From: Rhizobium sp. 18055
Lineage (GTDB): Bacteria; Pseudomonadota; Alphaproteobacteria; Rhizobiales; Rhizobiaceae
Assembly: GCF_902706285.1 (NCBI RefSeq)
Contig: NZ_CACSKD010000001.1
Span: forward strand, 434,001-498,000
Reading direction: 5' to 3'
Length of the DNA: 64,000 bases
How positions within the stretch are numbered: the stretch's first letter is position 1; the number at the start of each line of letters is the position of its first letter. Position numbers and translations under genes: made by a program. The notes beneath the pieces are model-generated. The model did not search any database and was not told the DNA's origin. It saw nothing but the letters and a program-made list of their open reading frames with translations. This document shows positions 41,205 through 49,316 of the stretch, piece after piece.

Positions 41205-42851
41205 ATGACGTATCTATCCAAAAATACTCCCAGCATATTTACGCGCATTCGAACGGCAGCTCTGGTAGGTGCGGCCACTCTCACAATGGTAGCAGCCAAT
41301 GCCGGCACCGTTTTCGCCGCGGGAACGCTGCGCATCGGGATGACGGCATCCGACATTCCGCTCACAACGGGCCAGACGGACCAGGGCGGCGAAGGTCAGC
41401 GGTTCATGGGCTATACGGTCTACAACTCGCTGATCGAATGGGACCTGACGAGCGCCGACAAGCCTTCGGCGCTGATCCCCAGCCTCGCGGTCTCCTGGGA
41501 TGTGGATGCGACGGACAAGACGAAATGGATCTTCAAGCTTCGCGACGGCGTGAAGTTTCATGATGGCAGCGCCTTCGACGCCAATGCCGTCATCTGGAAC
41601 CTCGACAAGATTCTGAAGCAGGACGCCCCGCAGTTCGACAAGCGCCAGTCCGCTCAGGGCAAGTCGCGCATTCCGGCCGTTGCTTCCTACAAGGTAATCG
41701 ATCCGCTCACCGTCGAGATCACCACCAAGTCGCCGGATGCCACGCTGCCCTACCAGATCAGCTGGATCGTGATGTCGTCGCCGGCAAACTGGGAAGCTCA
41801 GGGAAAAAGCTGGGACGCTGTGGCGCAGAAGCCTTCCGGCACCGGCCCATGGAAGATGGAGAGCGGCTTCACGCCGCGTGAGCGCGTCGAACTGACGCCA
41901 AACAAGGAATACTGGGACAAGAAGCGCGTGCCGCAGCTCGACAAGCTGGTTCTGATCCCGCTGCCCGAGCCGAACACCCGCGTTGCCGCCCTGCGTTCCG
42001 GTCAGGTCGACTGGATCGAAGCACCGGCACCCGATTCCGTCAGCTCGCTGAAGGAAGCCGGCTTCAAGATCGTCACCAACTCCTATCCCCATAACTGGAC
42101 CTGGCATTTCTCCCGCGTCGAGGGTTCGCCGTGGAATGACATTCGCGTGCGCAAGGCCGCCAACCTTGCGGTCGATCGCGATGGTTTGAACGAACTGCTC
42201 GGCGGCCTGTCGATCCCGGCGCAGGGCTATCTGCCGCCCGGCCACCAGTGGTTCGGCAACCCGACGTTCAAGCTCAGCTACAATGTCGAAGAGGCAAAGA
42301 AGCTGATGGCAGAGGCCGGCTTCGGTCCTGACAAGCCGATCACCACCAAGGTCATCATCTCGTCCTCCGGCTCCGGCCAGATGCTGCCGCTGCAGATGAA
42401 CGAGTACATCCAGCAGACGCTCGCCGAAATCGGCATCAAGATCGAGTATGAGGTGGCCGATTGGAACACCGTCATCAACATCTGGCGTGCCGGTGCCAAG
42501 GACCCAAGTGCCAAGGGTGCGACGGCGATCAACTACAGCTACTTCATCCAGGACCCCTTCACCGCCCTGATCCGCCAGTCGCAGTGCAACCTTGCGCCGC
42601 CCGCCGGCACCAACTGGGGCTACTATTGCGATCCCGAGATGGATGCCCTGTTCGACAAGGTGCGCACCACGTTCGACGCGGCTGCACAGGACAAGGTGCT
42701 GCAGCAGATCCACGAGAAATACGTCAACGAAGCGCTGTTCCTGATGGTCACGCATGACGTCAACCCGCGCGCCATGACCGACAAGGTCCAGGGTTTTGTC
42801 CAGGCACAGAACTGGTTCCAGGACTTCTCGACCATCAGCATGGCGCCCTGA
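41205..42851 (+). CDS. Peptide/amide ABC importer binding protein, DppA family
   Basis: Periplasmic solute-binding protein of family 5, 548 residues. The signal peptide (TAALVGAATLTMVAANAGTV then FAAG) starts from the ATG at 41205, which has AAAGGGA about 6 nt upstream. The mature chain has the family pattern SLAVSWDVDATDKTKWIFKL, RDGVKFHDGSAFDANAVIWN, GTGPWKMESGFTPRERVELT and VRKAANLAVDRDGLNELLGG. It heads a five-gene importer operon (binding protein, two permeases, two ATPases) followed by a racemase-like gene and an RpiR regulator. Ligand unknown; the context of amidases and nitrilase suggests a nitrogen-rich amide or peptide. Confidence 0.94.
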   Translation: MTYLSKNTPSIFTRIRTAALVGAATLTMVAANAGTVFAAGTLRIGMTASDIPLTTGQTDQGGEGQRFMGYTVYNSLIEWDLTSADKPSALIPSLAVSWDVDATDKTKWIFKLRDGVKFHDGSAFDANAVIWNLDKILKQDAPQFDKRQSAQGKSRIPAVASYKVIDPLTVEITTKSPDATLPYQISWIVMSSPANWEAQGKSWDAVAQKPSGTGPWKMESGFTPRERVELTPNKEYWDKKRVPQLDKLVLIPLPEPNTRVAALRSGQVDWIEAPAPDSVSSLKEAGFKIVTNSYPHNWTWHFSRVEGSPWNDIRVRKAANLAVDRDGLNELLGGLSIPAQGYLPPGHQWFGNPTFKLSYNVEEAKKLMAEAGFGPDKPITTKVIISSSGSGQMLPLQMNEYIQQTLAEIGIKIEYEVADWNTVINIWRAGAKDPSAKGATAINYSYFIQDPFTALIRQSQCNLAPPAGTNWGYYCDPEMDALFDKVRTTFDAAAQDKVLQQIHEKYVNEALFLMVTHDVNPRAMTDKVQGFVQAQNWFQDFSTISMAP

Positions 42852-42861
42852 CCCAACGCCT

Positions 42862-42890
42862 GGCTGCGCGCCGCTCCCCGGCGCGCAGCC
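42862..42890 (+). terminator. Intercistronic hairpin after the binding-protein gene
   Basis: GGCTGCGCGCC (42862-42872) pairs perfectly with GGCGCGCAGCC (42880-42890) around a 7-nt loop, 10 nt after the stop. Such hairpins commonly protect binding-protein messages and reduce read-through into permease genes. Confidence 0.7.
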
Positions 42891-42927
42891 CATGTTGCCC
42901 GATCCAACCCCGACTTGTGAGGACACC

Positions 42928-43881
42928 ATGCTGGCCTATGCCTTGAAACGACTGCTGCATGTCATCCCCGTGGCCATCGGCGTGAGCATCGTCTGCTTCA
43001 TGCTCATCCATATTGCGCCGGGTGACCCACTTGCGGCGATCCTGCCCTCCGATGCCTCGGCGGAGATGCAGAACCAGATGCGAGCCTTCTATGGCCTCGA
43101 TCGTCCACTGCCCGTGCAATATGCCCTCTGGGCGTGGCGAACGCTGCATGGAGACCTTGGCGTGTCGATTGCGTCCGGCCGGCCGGTTCTCAGCGAAATC
43201 ATGGACGCCTCGGTCAATTCGATCATTCTGGCTGTCGCCGCAACCATCATCGGCTTCACCGTCGGCTCGGTTCTCGGCTTCGTGGCAGGCGTGTTCAGAG
43301 GCGGCTGGATCGATCGTCTGGCATCGGCTTTCGCGATGCTTGGTGTAAGCGTCCCGCATTACTGGCTCGGCATGGTGCTCGTCATTGCGTTTTCCGTCAC
43401 GCTCGGCTGGCTGCCGGCGATGGGCGGCGGCCCCGGCGGGTCGGACGGGCGCGCCTTCAGCTGGGAATATCTGCAATATCTGATCCTGCCTGCGGTGACG
43501 ATGTCCGTCATCCCGATGGGCATCATCGCCCGCACCATCCGCTCTCTGGTGGCCGATATCCTCTCACAGGACTTTACCCAGGCGCTGGCCGCAAAGGGGC
43601 TGATGAACCGGCAGATCATGCGCCATGTGGTGCGCAATGCCGCACCGACCGCAATCTCGGTGATGGGCCTGCAACTCGGCTATCTCCTCGGCGGTTCGAT
43701 CCTGATCGAAACCGTGTTCTCGTGGCCCGGCACCGGCTTTCTGCTGAATGGCGCCATCTTCACCCGTGACCTGCCGATCCTGCAGGGCACGATCCTGGTG
43801 CTGGCGATGTTCTTCGTCCTGCTCAACCTGATCGTCGATGTGCTGCAGAGCGCGATCGATCCGCGCATCCAGAGGAGCTGA
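42928..43881 (+). CDS. Peptide/amide ABC importer permease, DppB family
   Basis: Inner-membrane permease, 317 residues. It opens with the DppB pattern LAYALKRLLHVIPVAIGVSI, LIHIAPGDPLAAILPSDAS, and ends with the EAA loop near FTQALAAKGLMNRQIMRHVV and DVLQSAIDPRIQRS. The start is the ATG at 42928, with GAGGA about 6 nt upstream; the longer frame runs back into the binding-protein gene. It is 3 bp ahead of the DppC-type gene. Confidence 0.94.
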   Translation: MLAYALKRLLHVIPVAIGVSIVCFMLIHIAPGDPLAAILPSDASAEMQNQMRAFYGLDRPLPVQYALWAWRTLHGDLGVSIASGRPVLSEIMDASVNSIILAVAATIIGFTVGSVLGFVAGVFRGGWIDRLASAFAMLGVSVPHYWLGMVLVIAFSVTLGWLPAMGGGPGGSDGRAFSWEYLQYLILPAVTMSVIPMGIIARTIRSLVADILSQDFTQALAAKGLMNRQIMRHVVRNAAPTAISVMGLQLGYLLGGSILIETVFSWPGTGFLLNGAIFTRDLPILQGTILVLAMFFVLLNLIVDVLQSAIDPRIQRS

Positions 43882-43884
43882 CCC

Positions 43885-44775
43885 ATGGCCGTCATAACAG
43901 CAGATCTGACTTCGGAGCCCGCCCGCGTAGCAAAGTCACCCGGCTTCTGGAGCGGCGTCGTTCGACGTCTCTGTCGTGATCCGGTGGCGCTCGCGGCTCT
44001 GGGCGTCGTCATCCTTCTGGTGCTGATCGCGATATTCGCGCCCTACATCGCCCCCTACGACCCATCGAAAGGCAGCGTCATCCGGCGCCTGAAGCCGATC
44101 GGCACGCCGGGCTACATCCTCGGCACCGACGAACTCGGGCGCGACATGCTCTCGCGTCTGATCTACGGCGCCCGCCTGTCGCTGGTGATGGGCGTCATCC
44201 CGGTGCCGGTTGCATTCGTCATCGGCTCGGCAATCGGCATCATCGCCGGCTACGCCGGCGGGATCACCAACACGTTGATCATGCGCACGATCGACGTTTT
44301 CTACGCATTCCCTTCCGTGCTCCTGGCCGTTGCTCTCTCCGGCGCGCTCGGTTCGGGCCTGACCAATGCGCTCGTCTCTCTGACCGTGGTGTTCATCCCG
44401 CAGATCGCACGCGTCGCAGAAAGCGTCACCACCCAGGTCCGCAAACTCGACTATGTGGACGCCGCCCGAGCATCCGGGGCACCCGATCGCACCATCATCC
44501 GGGTCCACATTCTCGGCAATGTGCTCAGCCCCATCTTCGTCTTCGCGACGAGCCTGATCTCGGTTTCGATGATCCTGGCATCCGGCCTGTCGTTTCTAGG
44601 CCTTGGCGTGCGTCCGCCCGACGCCGAATGGGGGTTGATGCTGAATACACTGAGAACCGCCATCTACAACAATCCGTTCGTGGCGGCTTTGCCGGGATTG
44701 ATGATCTTCATCACCTCGGTCTGCTTCAACCTTTTCTCCGACGGGCTGCGCACAGCCATGGACGTGAAATCATGA
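43885..44775 (+). CDS. Peptide/amide ABC importer permease, DppC family
   Basis: Inner-membrane permease, 296 residues. Typical stretches are RLCRDPVALAALGVVILLVL, LGTDELGRDMLSRLIYGAR, the EAA loop VDAARASGAPDRTIIRVHIL and LSFLGLGVRPPDAEWGLMLN. It starts 3 bp after the DppB-type stop (AGAGGAGC upstream) and overlaps the ATPase gene by 4 bp (ATGA), so the operon is tightly coupled. It differs clearly from the DppC-type permease at 1266, so the window carries two separate peptide-type importers. Confidence 0.95.
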   Translation: MAVITADLTSEPARVAKSPGFWSGVVRRLCRDPVALAALGVVILLVLIAIFAPYIAPYDPSKGSVIRRLKPIGTPGYILGTDELGRDMLSRLIYGARLSLVMGVIPVPVAFVIGSAIGIIAGYAGGITNTLIMRTIDVFYAFPSVLLAVALSGALGSGLTNALVSLTVVFIPQIARVAESVTTQVRKLDYVDAARASGAPDRTIIRVHILGNVLSPIFVFATSLISVSMILASGLSFLGLGVRPPDAEWGLMLNTLRTAIYNNPFVAALPGLMIFITSVCFNLFSDGLRTAMDVKS

Positions 44776-45833
44776 GCGTCGGACATTCACCGTACAATCA
44801 GGAACTTGAAATCGGCGAGCGCGGCGGACCGGCGCAGCCGCTGATTTCGGCTCGCGGTCTTCTCAAGCACTTTCCAGTGAAGAGCAGCGGATTTTTCGGA
44901 CCGAAGAAAGTCGTGCGCGCCGTCGATGGCGTCGATTTCGATATTCTCAAGGGTGAAACGCTGGGCGTCGTCGGCGAAAGCGGCTGCGGCAAATCGACAA
45001 CGGCGCGGCTGTTGATGAACCTCATCGTTCGCGACCAGGGCGACATATTGTTCGATGGCGAGACGGTCGGCGGCACGCTGCCGCTGGCACAATACCGGCG
45101 GCAGGTGCAGATGGTCTTCCAGGACAGCTACGCCTCGCTGAACCCGCGGCTGACGATCGAGGAATCGATCGCCTTTGCGCCTCAGGTCCACGGCGTACCC
45201 GCCGCCAAGGCTATCGCGCGCGCGCATGATCTGCTTCATCGGGTGGGGCTGGAGCCGGGCCGCTTTGCCGGGCGATATCCGCACGAACTGTCGGGCGGGC
45301 AGCGGCAGCGCGTCAACATCGCCCGCGCGCTGGCGCTCGAGCCGAGGCTGATCATCCTCGACGAGGCGGTATCCGCGCTCGACAAGTCGGTGGAAGCTCA
45401 GGTCCTCAACCTGCTGCTCGACCTCAAGCGGGACTTCGGGCTGACCTATCTCTTCATTTCCCATGATCTCAACGTCGTGCGTTTCATGTGCGATCGGGTG
45501 ATGGTGATGTATCTCGGCAAGGTCGCAGAGATCGGCAGCCGGCAGGCGATCTTCGAAAACACCCGGCACCCCTACTCTTCGGCGCTGCTGGCCTCGATGC
45601 CGAAAATGGACCCCTCCGAGCGGACGATGGAGCCGCCGCTGACAGGCGATCCGCCGAACCCGATCGATCCGCCGAGCGGCTGTCGCTTTCACACCCGCTG
45701 CGGCTTTGCCGAAGACGTCTGCAGCCAGACACTGCCGCCATTGGCGAAGGTTTCCGAAGAGCAGTCTACCGCCTGTCTGATGTCGATATCGGGGTCCGGC
45801 CACAGCCGTGCACCCGTTGCCATGGAGGCTTGA
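44772..45833 (+). CDS. Peptide/amide ABC importer ATPase, DppF-like
   Basis: ATPase subunit, 353 residues. N-terminal LISARGLLKHFPVKSSGFFG, Walker A VVGESGCGKSTTARLL, signature LSGGQRQRVNIARAL, Walker B LIILDEAVSALD and switch His in FISHDLNVVRFM. The C-terminal oligopeptide-ATPase tail carries GCRFHTRCGFAEDVC, whose cysteines can bind a 4Fe-4S cluster in this family. The start is the ATG at 44772 overlapping the permease stop; the longer upstream frame is antisense-free but unrelated. It is followed 1 bp later by the second ATPase. Confidence 0.95.
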   Translation: MSVGHSPYNQELEIGERGGPAQPLISARGLLKHFPVKSSGFFGPKKVVRAVDGVDFDILKGETLGVVGESGCGKSTTARLLMNLIVRDQGDILFDGETVGGTLPLAQYRRQVQMVFQDSYASLNPRLTIEESIAFAPQVHGVPAAKAIARAHDLLHRVGLEPGRFAGRYPHELSGGQRQRVNIARALALEPRLIILDEAVSALDKSVEAQVLNLLLDLKRDFGLTYLFISHDLNVVRFMCDRVMVMYLGKVAEIGSRQAIFENTRHPYSSALLASMPKMDPSERTMEPPLTGDPPNPIDPPSGCRFHTRCGFAEDVCSQTLPPLAKVSEEQSTACLMSISGSGHSRAPVAMEA

Positions 45834-45834
45834 G

Positions 45835-46803
45835 ATGACGCAATCCGATGTCGTGATCGATATCCAGAACCTCTCCGTCACCTTCAACCGCGGCCGCAAG
45901 CCGGTGAAGGCCGTCAATGGCGTCAGCCTTCAGGTAAGGGCCGGCGAGGTCGTTGCTCTGCTCGGAGAATCCGGCTCCGGCAAGAGCGTCACCATGCGTT
46001 CGCTGCTTCGCATGCATCCGAAAGGGACCACGATCGACGGGTCGATGTCGGTGGCTGGAAGCGATGTCACCGGCCTCTCCACACGCGAGCTTGCCAACTT
46101 GCGTGGCGCCGTCGTCTCGATGGTGTTTCAGGAGCCGCGCCTCGCCCTTGATCCGGTCTACACGCTTGGCCGGCAGATCGAGGAGACGATCATGCGCCAT
46201 GAGAAAGTCTCGCGCTCGGCCGCCATGGCCCGTTCGCTTGCGCTGTTCGAGAAGGTCCGCATCCCCTCGCCGGCGCGGCGCCTGCAGAACTATCCGCACG
46301 AGATGTCGGGTGGCATGCTGCAGCGCGCGATGATCGCCATGGCGATTGCCTGCAATCCCAAGGTCCTTCTCGCCGATGAGCCGACCACTGCACTCGATGC
46401 AACGGTGCAGATCCAGATCCTGCTGCTCATCCGCGAGCTGCAAAAGGAATATGGATTGTCGGTCATCTTCGTCACCCACGATATCGGCGTTGCTGCCGAG
46501 GTCGCCGACCGTATTGCGGTGATGTATGCCGGCCGAATCGTCGAGGAGGGTCGCGTCGGAGACATCATCCGCGACCCGAAACACCCCTACACCAAAGGGC
46601 TTCTCGGCGCGCGCGTCGAGCTCGCGGACGGCCGAGACCGGCTGATCACCATTCCCGGCGCGCCGCCGGATCTGGCCAACATGCCGCCGGGTTGCGCCTT
46701 TGCGCCGCGCTGTGCGCAAGCATCGGAGCCTTGCCGCACCGAGGTTCCGGCACTTGTCGCGGCAGAACGCGCGGGCCAGGTTGCCTGTCTTCTCTACGGC
46801 TGA
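45835..46803 (+). CDS. Peptide/amide ABC importer ATPase, DppD-like
   Basis: ATPase subunit, 322 residues. VIDIQNLSVTFNRGRKPVKA, Walker [17 protein letters not shown], signature MSGGMLQRAMIAMAIA, Walker [13 protein letters not shown], switch His in FVTHDIGVAAEV, and the C-terminal PPGCAFAPRCAQASEPC tail with family cysteines. The ATG at 45835 has GGAGG 7 nt upstream and follows the previous stop by 1 bp. The pair of unlike ATPases contrasts with the fused one at 1-1269. A 72-bp gap leads to the racemase-like gene, probably still in the operon. Confidence 0.95.
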   Translation: MTQSDVVIDIQNLSVTFNRGRKPVKAVNGVSLQVRAGEVVALLGESGSGKSVTMRSLLRMHPKGTTIDGSMSVAGSDVTGLSTRELANLRGAVVSMVFQEPRLALDPVYTLGRQIEETIMRHEKVSRSAAMARSLALFEKVRIPSPARRLQNYPHEMSGGMLQRAMIAMAIACNPKVLLADEPTTALDATVQIQILLLIRELQKEYGLSVIFVTHDIGVAAEVADRIAVMYAGRIVEEGRVGDIIRDPKHPYTKGLLGARVELADGRDRLITIPGAPPDLANMPPGCAFAPRCAQASEPCRTEVPALVAAERAGQVACLLYG

Positions 46804-46875
46804 GAAAACCGTATCATCGCTGAAAAATAAAATAAAGCAGGAGGTGGGCGCCCGGTTTCGGGCGTCCGAAATGCC

Positions 46876-47553
46876 ATGAAACATATCGTCGTCATCAATC
46901 CGAACACGTCCGAGACAACCACCGCGATGATGACCGACCTCGTTCGTCAATCGCTTCCCGCCGGCATGTCCGCAGAAGGTGCTACAGCGGCGGTCGGCGT
47001 GCCGATGATCCTCAACAGCACAGAGCTTGCCAAGTCTGCCGACGGCGTCGTGCAGATGGGATTGGCTGCAGCCGCAAAGGCCGATGGCATCATTGTCAGC
47101 GCCTTCGGCGATCCGGGACTGGAACAGTTGCGCGCATTGATCGGCATCCCTGTTGTCGGCATATGCGAGGCAAGCTTGCTGGAAGCCGCATCGGGCGGCA
47201 GGCGGTTCGGCATTGCCACCGTCACGCCCGATCTCGTCGAGAGCTTCGCGGCAAAGGCCATGGGCCTCGGACTAGGCCACCTCTTCACTGGCACCCGCCT
47301 GACGAGCGGAGACCCGATGTTGCTCGCCAACGACCCGGATCGGCTGCAGGCATCATTGGCAATCGCGGTGAAGGAGTGCCTCGAGCTTGATGGCGCCCAG
47401 GCCGTGATCATCGGTGGCGGACCGCTCGGCAGGGCTGCCGCCGATCTCCAGCAACAGCTCTCCTCTCCAGTGATCGCTCCGATTGAGTCAGCGCTGACGC
47501 TGCTCCTGCGACAGATAGATCATCGCACGGCGACGGCTTCGAGCATGTCGTGA
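46876..47553 (+). CDS. Asp/Glu/hydantoin racemase-like protein lacking the usual cysteines
   Basis: A protein of the aspartate/glutamate/hydantoin racemase superfamily, 225 residues, beginning IVVINPNTSETTTAMM, the standard family start. In true racemases two cysteines do the proton transfer, in an ACFGDPG-like and a GCAGM-like stretch. Here these read VSAFGDPGLEQL and IIGGGPLGRAAA, so neither cysteine is in place; a Cys in GICEAS is elsewhere. It may be a non-racemising relative (isomerase, decarboxylase or lyase type). It lies between the importer operon and the RpiR regulator and overlaps the latter. The substrate is likely whatever the importer brings in. Confidence 0.8.
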   Translation: MKHIVVINPNTSETTTAMMTDLVRQSLPAGMSAEGATAAVGVPMILNSTELAKSADGVVQMGLAAAAKADGIIVSAFGDPGLEQLRALIGIPVVGICEASLLEAASGGRRFGIATVTPDLVESFAAKAMGLGLGHLFTGTRLTSGDPMLLANDPDRLQASLAIAVKECLELDGAQAVIIGGGPLGRAAADLQQQLSSPVIAPIESALTLLLRQIDHRTATASSMS

Positions 47554-48491
47554 TGATCAGATCGTCTGCGCGCGGCAGCCCGCGTTTTCCGATTGCAAAT
47601 GCTGGCGTTGCGAAGGAAAGTCCGCCGCCTGGATATGTCGCGGAGACCATCGTGCCGAAAGATCGTTCTTTTCTGTTTCGCGTCAGGGAGGCGCTTCCCG
47701 ACCTTCATCCGGCGGAAAAGCGCCTGGGGGAATTCGTCTGCGACTTTCCCGGCGAACTCGCGAGCTATTCGGCGCAGGAGCTTGCCGCCCTGGCGCATGT
47801 CTCCAAGGCCACCGTGACCCGCTTCATCCAGCGACTGGGCTACGACACCTATGAGGAGGCGCGCCGCCATGCGCGCGCGGAAAGACAGACCGGCTCCCGG
47901 CTGTTTCTCGCCAACTCGACCGACGCTTCATCGGTCCAATCGGTGAAGGCGCATATTGCCCAGGGTATCGCCAATCTTGAGGCGACGTTCGTGTCAATTC
48001 CCGACAGCCAGATCGAAGCCGCGGCAGCGGCGATCCTGCAGGCGCGCAAGGTCTGGGTGATCGGCTTCCGCAGCAGCCAGCCGTTCGCTTCCTATCTGCA
48101 ATGGCAATTGACGCAGGTCATCGAAAACATCAGCGTGATTCCTGGCGCTGGCCAGACAATGGGCGAGCATCTGGTCAGCCTGCGAGACGATGATGTCGTG
48201 GTGTTCTTCGCGATGCGGCGGCGCATAGCGCAGATCGACGCGATCATCGATCAGATCAGACGATCGAAATCCTCGCTGCTCTATGTGACCGACGAGAGTG
48301 CGCCTTTCGAGACCAGCGCAACATGGCACTTCCAATGCCAGACGCTGGCTCCCGGTCCCTTGTTCAACCACACGTCGGTGATGGCGCTTTGCCATCTGCT
48401 GATAACGCGGTGCCTGGAAAAGGCAGGCGTGGAGGGGCGCACGCGCCTTCGCAACATCGAGGCGCTGAACGAGGGGCTGGATGAGCTATGA
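47553..48491 (+). CDS. MurR/RpiR family transcriptional regulator
   Basis: Regulator with an N-terminal RpiR helix-turn-helix (LHPAEKRLGEFVCDFPGELA, LAALAHVSKATVTRFIQRLG, about residues 50-115) and a C-terminal SIS domain (KVWVIGFRSSQPFASYLQWQ, about 165-290), 312 residues. The first 35 residues are an extra Pro/Ser-rich tail. Start: ATG at 47553, whose first base is the last base of the racemase-like stop; GTG at 47550 is also possible. It is the last gene of the importer operon and probably an autoregulator of it. SIS domains usually bind phosphosugars, but in rhizobia RpiR members also control amine and amino-acid uptake. Confidence 0.9.
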   Translation: MIRSSARGSPRFPIANAGVAKESPPPGYVAETIVPKDRSFLFRVREALPDLHPAEKRLGEFVCDFPGELASYSAQELAALAHVSKATVTRFIQRLGYDTYEEARRHARAERQTGSRLFLANSTDASSVQSVKAHIAQGIANLEATFVSIPDSQIEAAAAAILQARKVWVIGFRSSQPFASYLQWQLTQVIENISVIPGAGQTMGEHLVSLRDDDVVVFFAMRRRIAQIDAIIDQIRRSKSSLLYVTDESAPFETSATWHFQCQTLAPGPLFNHTSVMALCHLLITRCLEKAGVEGRTRLRNIEALNEGLDEL

Positions 48492-48569
48492 AAGGCAGTG
48501 TCCACAATCGCCCCCGTACGGCCGCCAGCACCCGTTGCAACTGTCACAGGCGGTGGACCGCGCAGACCG

Positions 48570-48668
48570 CTAAGAGTGGTGTCTCAGCGTGAGGGGCGAA
48601 TCTCCTGCGCGATCCATCACATTTGATATCAGCGCACCAGCCAAATTAAAAGAACCATGCAGTACCAT
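48570..48668 (-). CDS. Candidate 32-residue protein with strong ribosome binding site
   Basis: A short minus-strand frame starting at the ATG at 48668, preceded by GTGGAGGAAAAT, one of the best Shine-Dalgarno sequences in the window. It encodes a 32-residue peptide (MVLHGSFNLAGALISNVMDR and 12 more). It lies 67 bp downstream of the 86-residue gene of the ArsR operon, in the same direction. It has no recognised family. Confidence 0.4.
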   Translation of the reverse strand: MVLHGSFNLAGALISNVMDRAGDSPLTLRHHS

Positions 48669-48735
48669 ATTTTCCTCCACGTTCAGCAAGGCGGCATGAT
48701 CGGGAAGGCTGTCGTTTAAACCGGGCAACCTGTCT

Positions 48736-48996
48736 CTAGGCCAAGATTGAGAGCGTGTGGCTGAGCGCACCGATCTCGCCCAGCAGGGCGACCAGTTCAT
48801 CGGTATGATCCTGCGTCAGCCGACCGAGTTTGCCGCTCGTCTCCCACAAATTCTGGAGGTGCTGACCGAGGTGGCGCGCACTGGTCATGATCTCGAGGAT
48901 CTGATCGCGGTTTTCCCAGGTTGCGATGACCGTCTGCTCTGCCATTCCAATCGCCATATCCGGTGTCACGTCTGGTTCGGCTCTCAACATCAACAT
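48736..48996 (-). CDS. Small uncharacterised protein downstream of ArsR
   Basis: An 86-residue helical protein (MGMAEQTVIATWENRDQILE is near the start, later RHLGQHLQNLWETSGKLGRL). There is no signal peptide or membrane helix and no recognised family. The start ATG lies inside the ArsR gene (7-bp overlap), so it is translationally coupled to the regulator. Its job is probably linked to what the ArsR protein senses, but nothing shows what that is. Confidence 0.65.
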   Translation of the reverse strand: MLMLRAEPDVTPDMAIGMAEQTVIATWENRDQILEIMTSARHLGQHLQNLWETSGKLGRLTQDHTDELVALLGEIGALSHTLSILA

Positions 48997-49316
48997 GTCC
49001 GGGCTCCTCCAGATGCCAGATCGACAAGCGGCGTGGCGCCGAGACGGTTGGACAGGTCGGACAACATCGGCAGCAGTGGCGCCTGGCAGGAGCGGTAGAA
49101 GATCGTCTGGCCTTCGCGTCGGGTGGAGACAAGGCCGACGGCGCGCAGCTTGGCAAGATGTTGCGACAGGGCCGATTGGCTGATGCCGATCTGATTGGCC
49201 AGTTCCCCGACGCTCACCTCGTCTCGGGCAAGCCGGGACAGGATCGCCAGTCGCCGCGGGTTTCCCATGGCGGCCAGCACTCTCGAATATTTCTGGATCA
49301 TCTGTGCATCACCCAT
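48990..49316 (-). CDS. ArsR/SmtB-type transcriptional regulator
   Basis: Winged helix-turn-helix regulator of the ArsR family, 108 residues from the ATG at 49316 (an ATG at 49301 is also possible). KYSRVLAAMGNPRRLAILSR and GELANQIGISQSALSQHLAK, then LRAVGLVSTRREGQTIFYRS, are typical. The ArsR metal box ELCVCDL is replaced by EVSVGELAN and there is only one C-terminal cysteine besides one in RSCQAP. It is therefore probably not a metal sensor; redox or reactive-sulfur sensing is possible. It is coupled to the small gene at 48736. A perfect ATGGGAA-TTA-TTCCCAT inverted repeat lies 146 bp upstream. Confidence 0.88.
   Translation of the reverse strand: MGDAQMIQKYSRVLAAMGNPRRLAILSRLARDEVSVGELANQIGISQSALSQHLAKLRAVGLVSTRREGQTIFYRSCQAPLLPMLSDLSNRLGATPLVDLASGGARTC

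Noticed and set aside
41214..42929. 571-codon minus-strand frame opposite the binding-protein gene
   Set aside because: Shadow of a typical DppA-type protein; Arg/Val/Gly-rich text with no motif.
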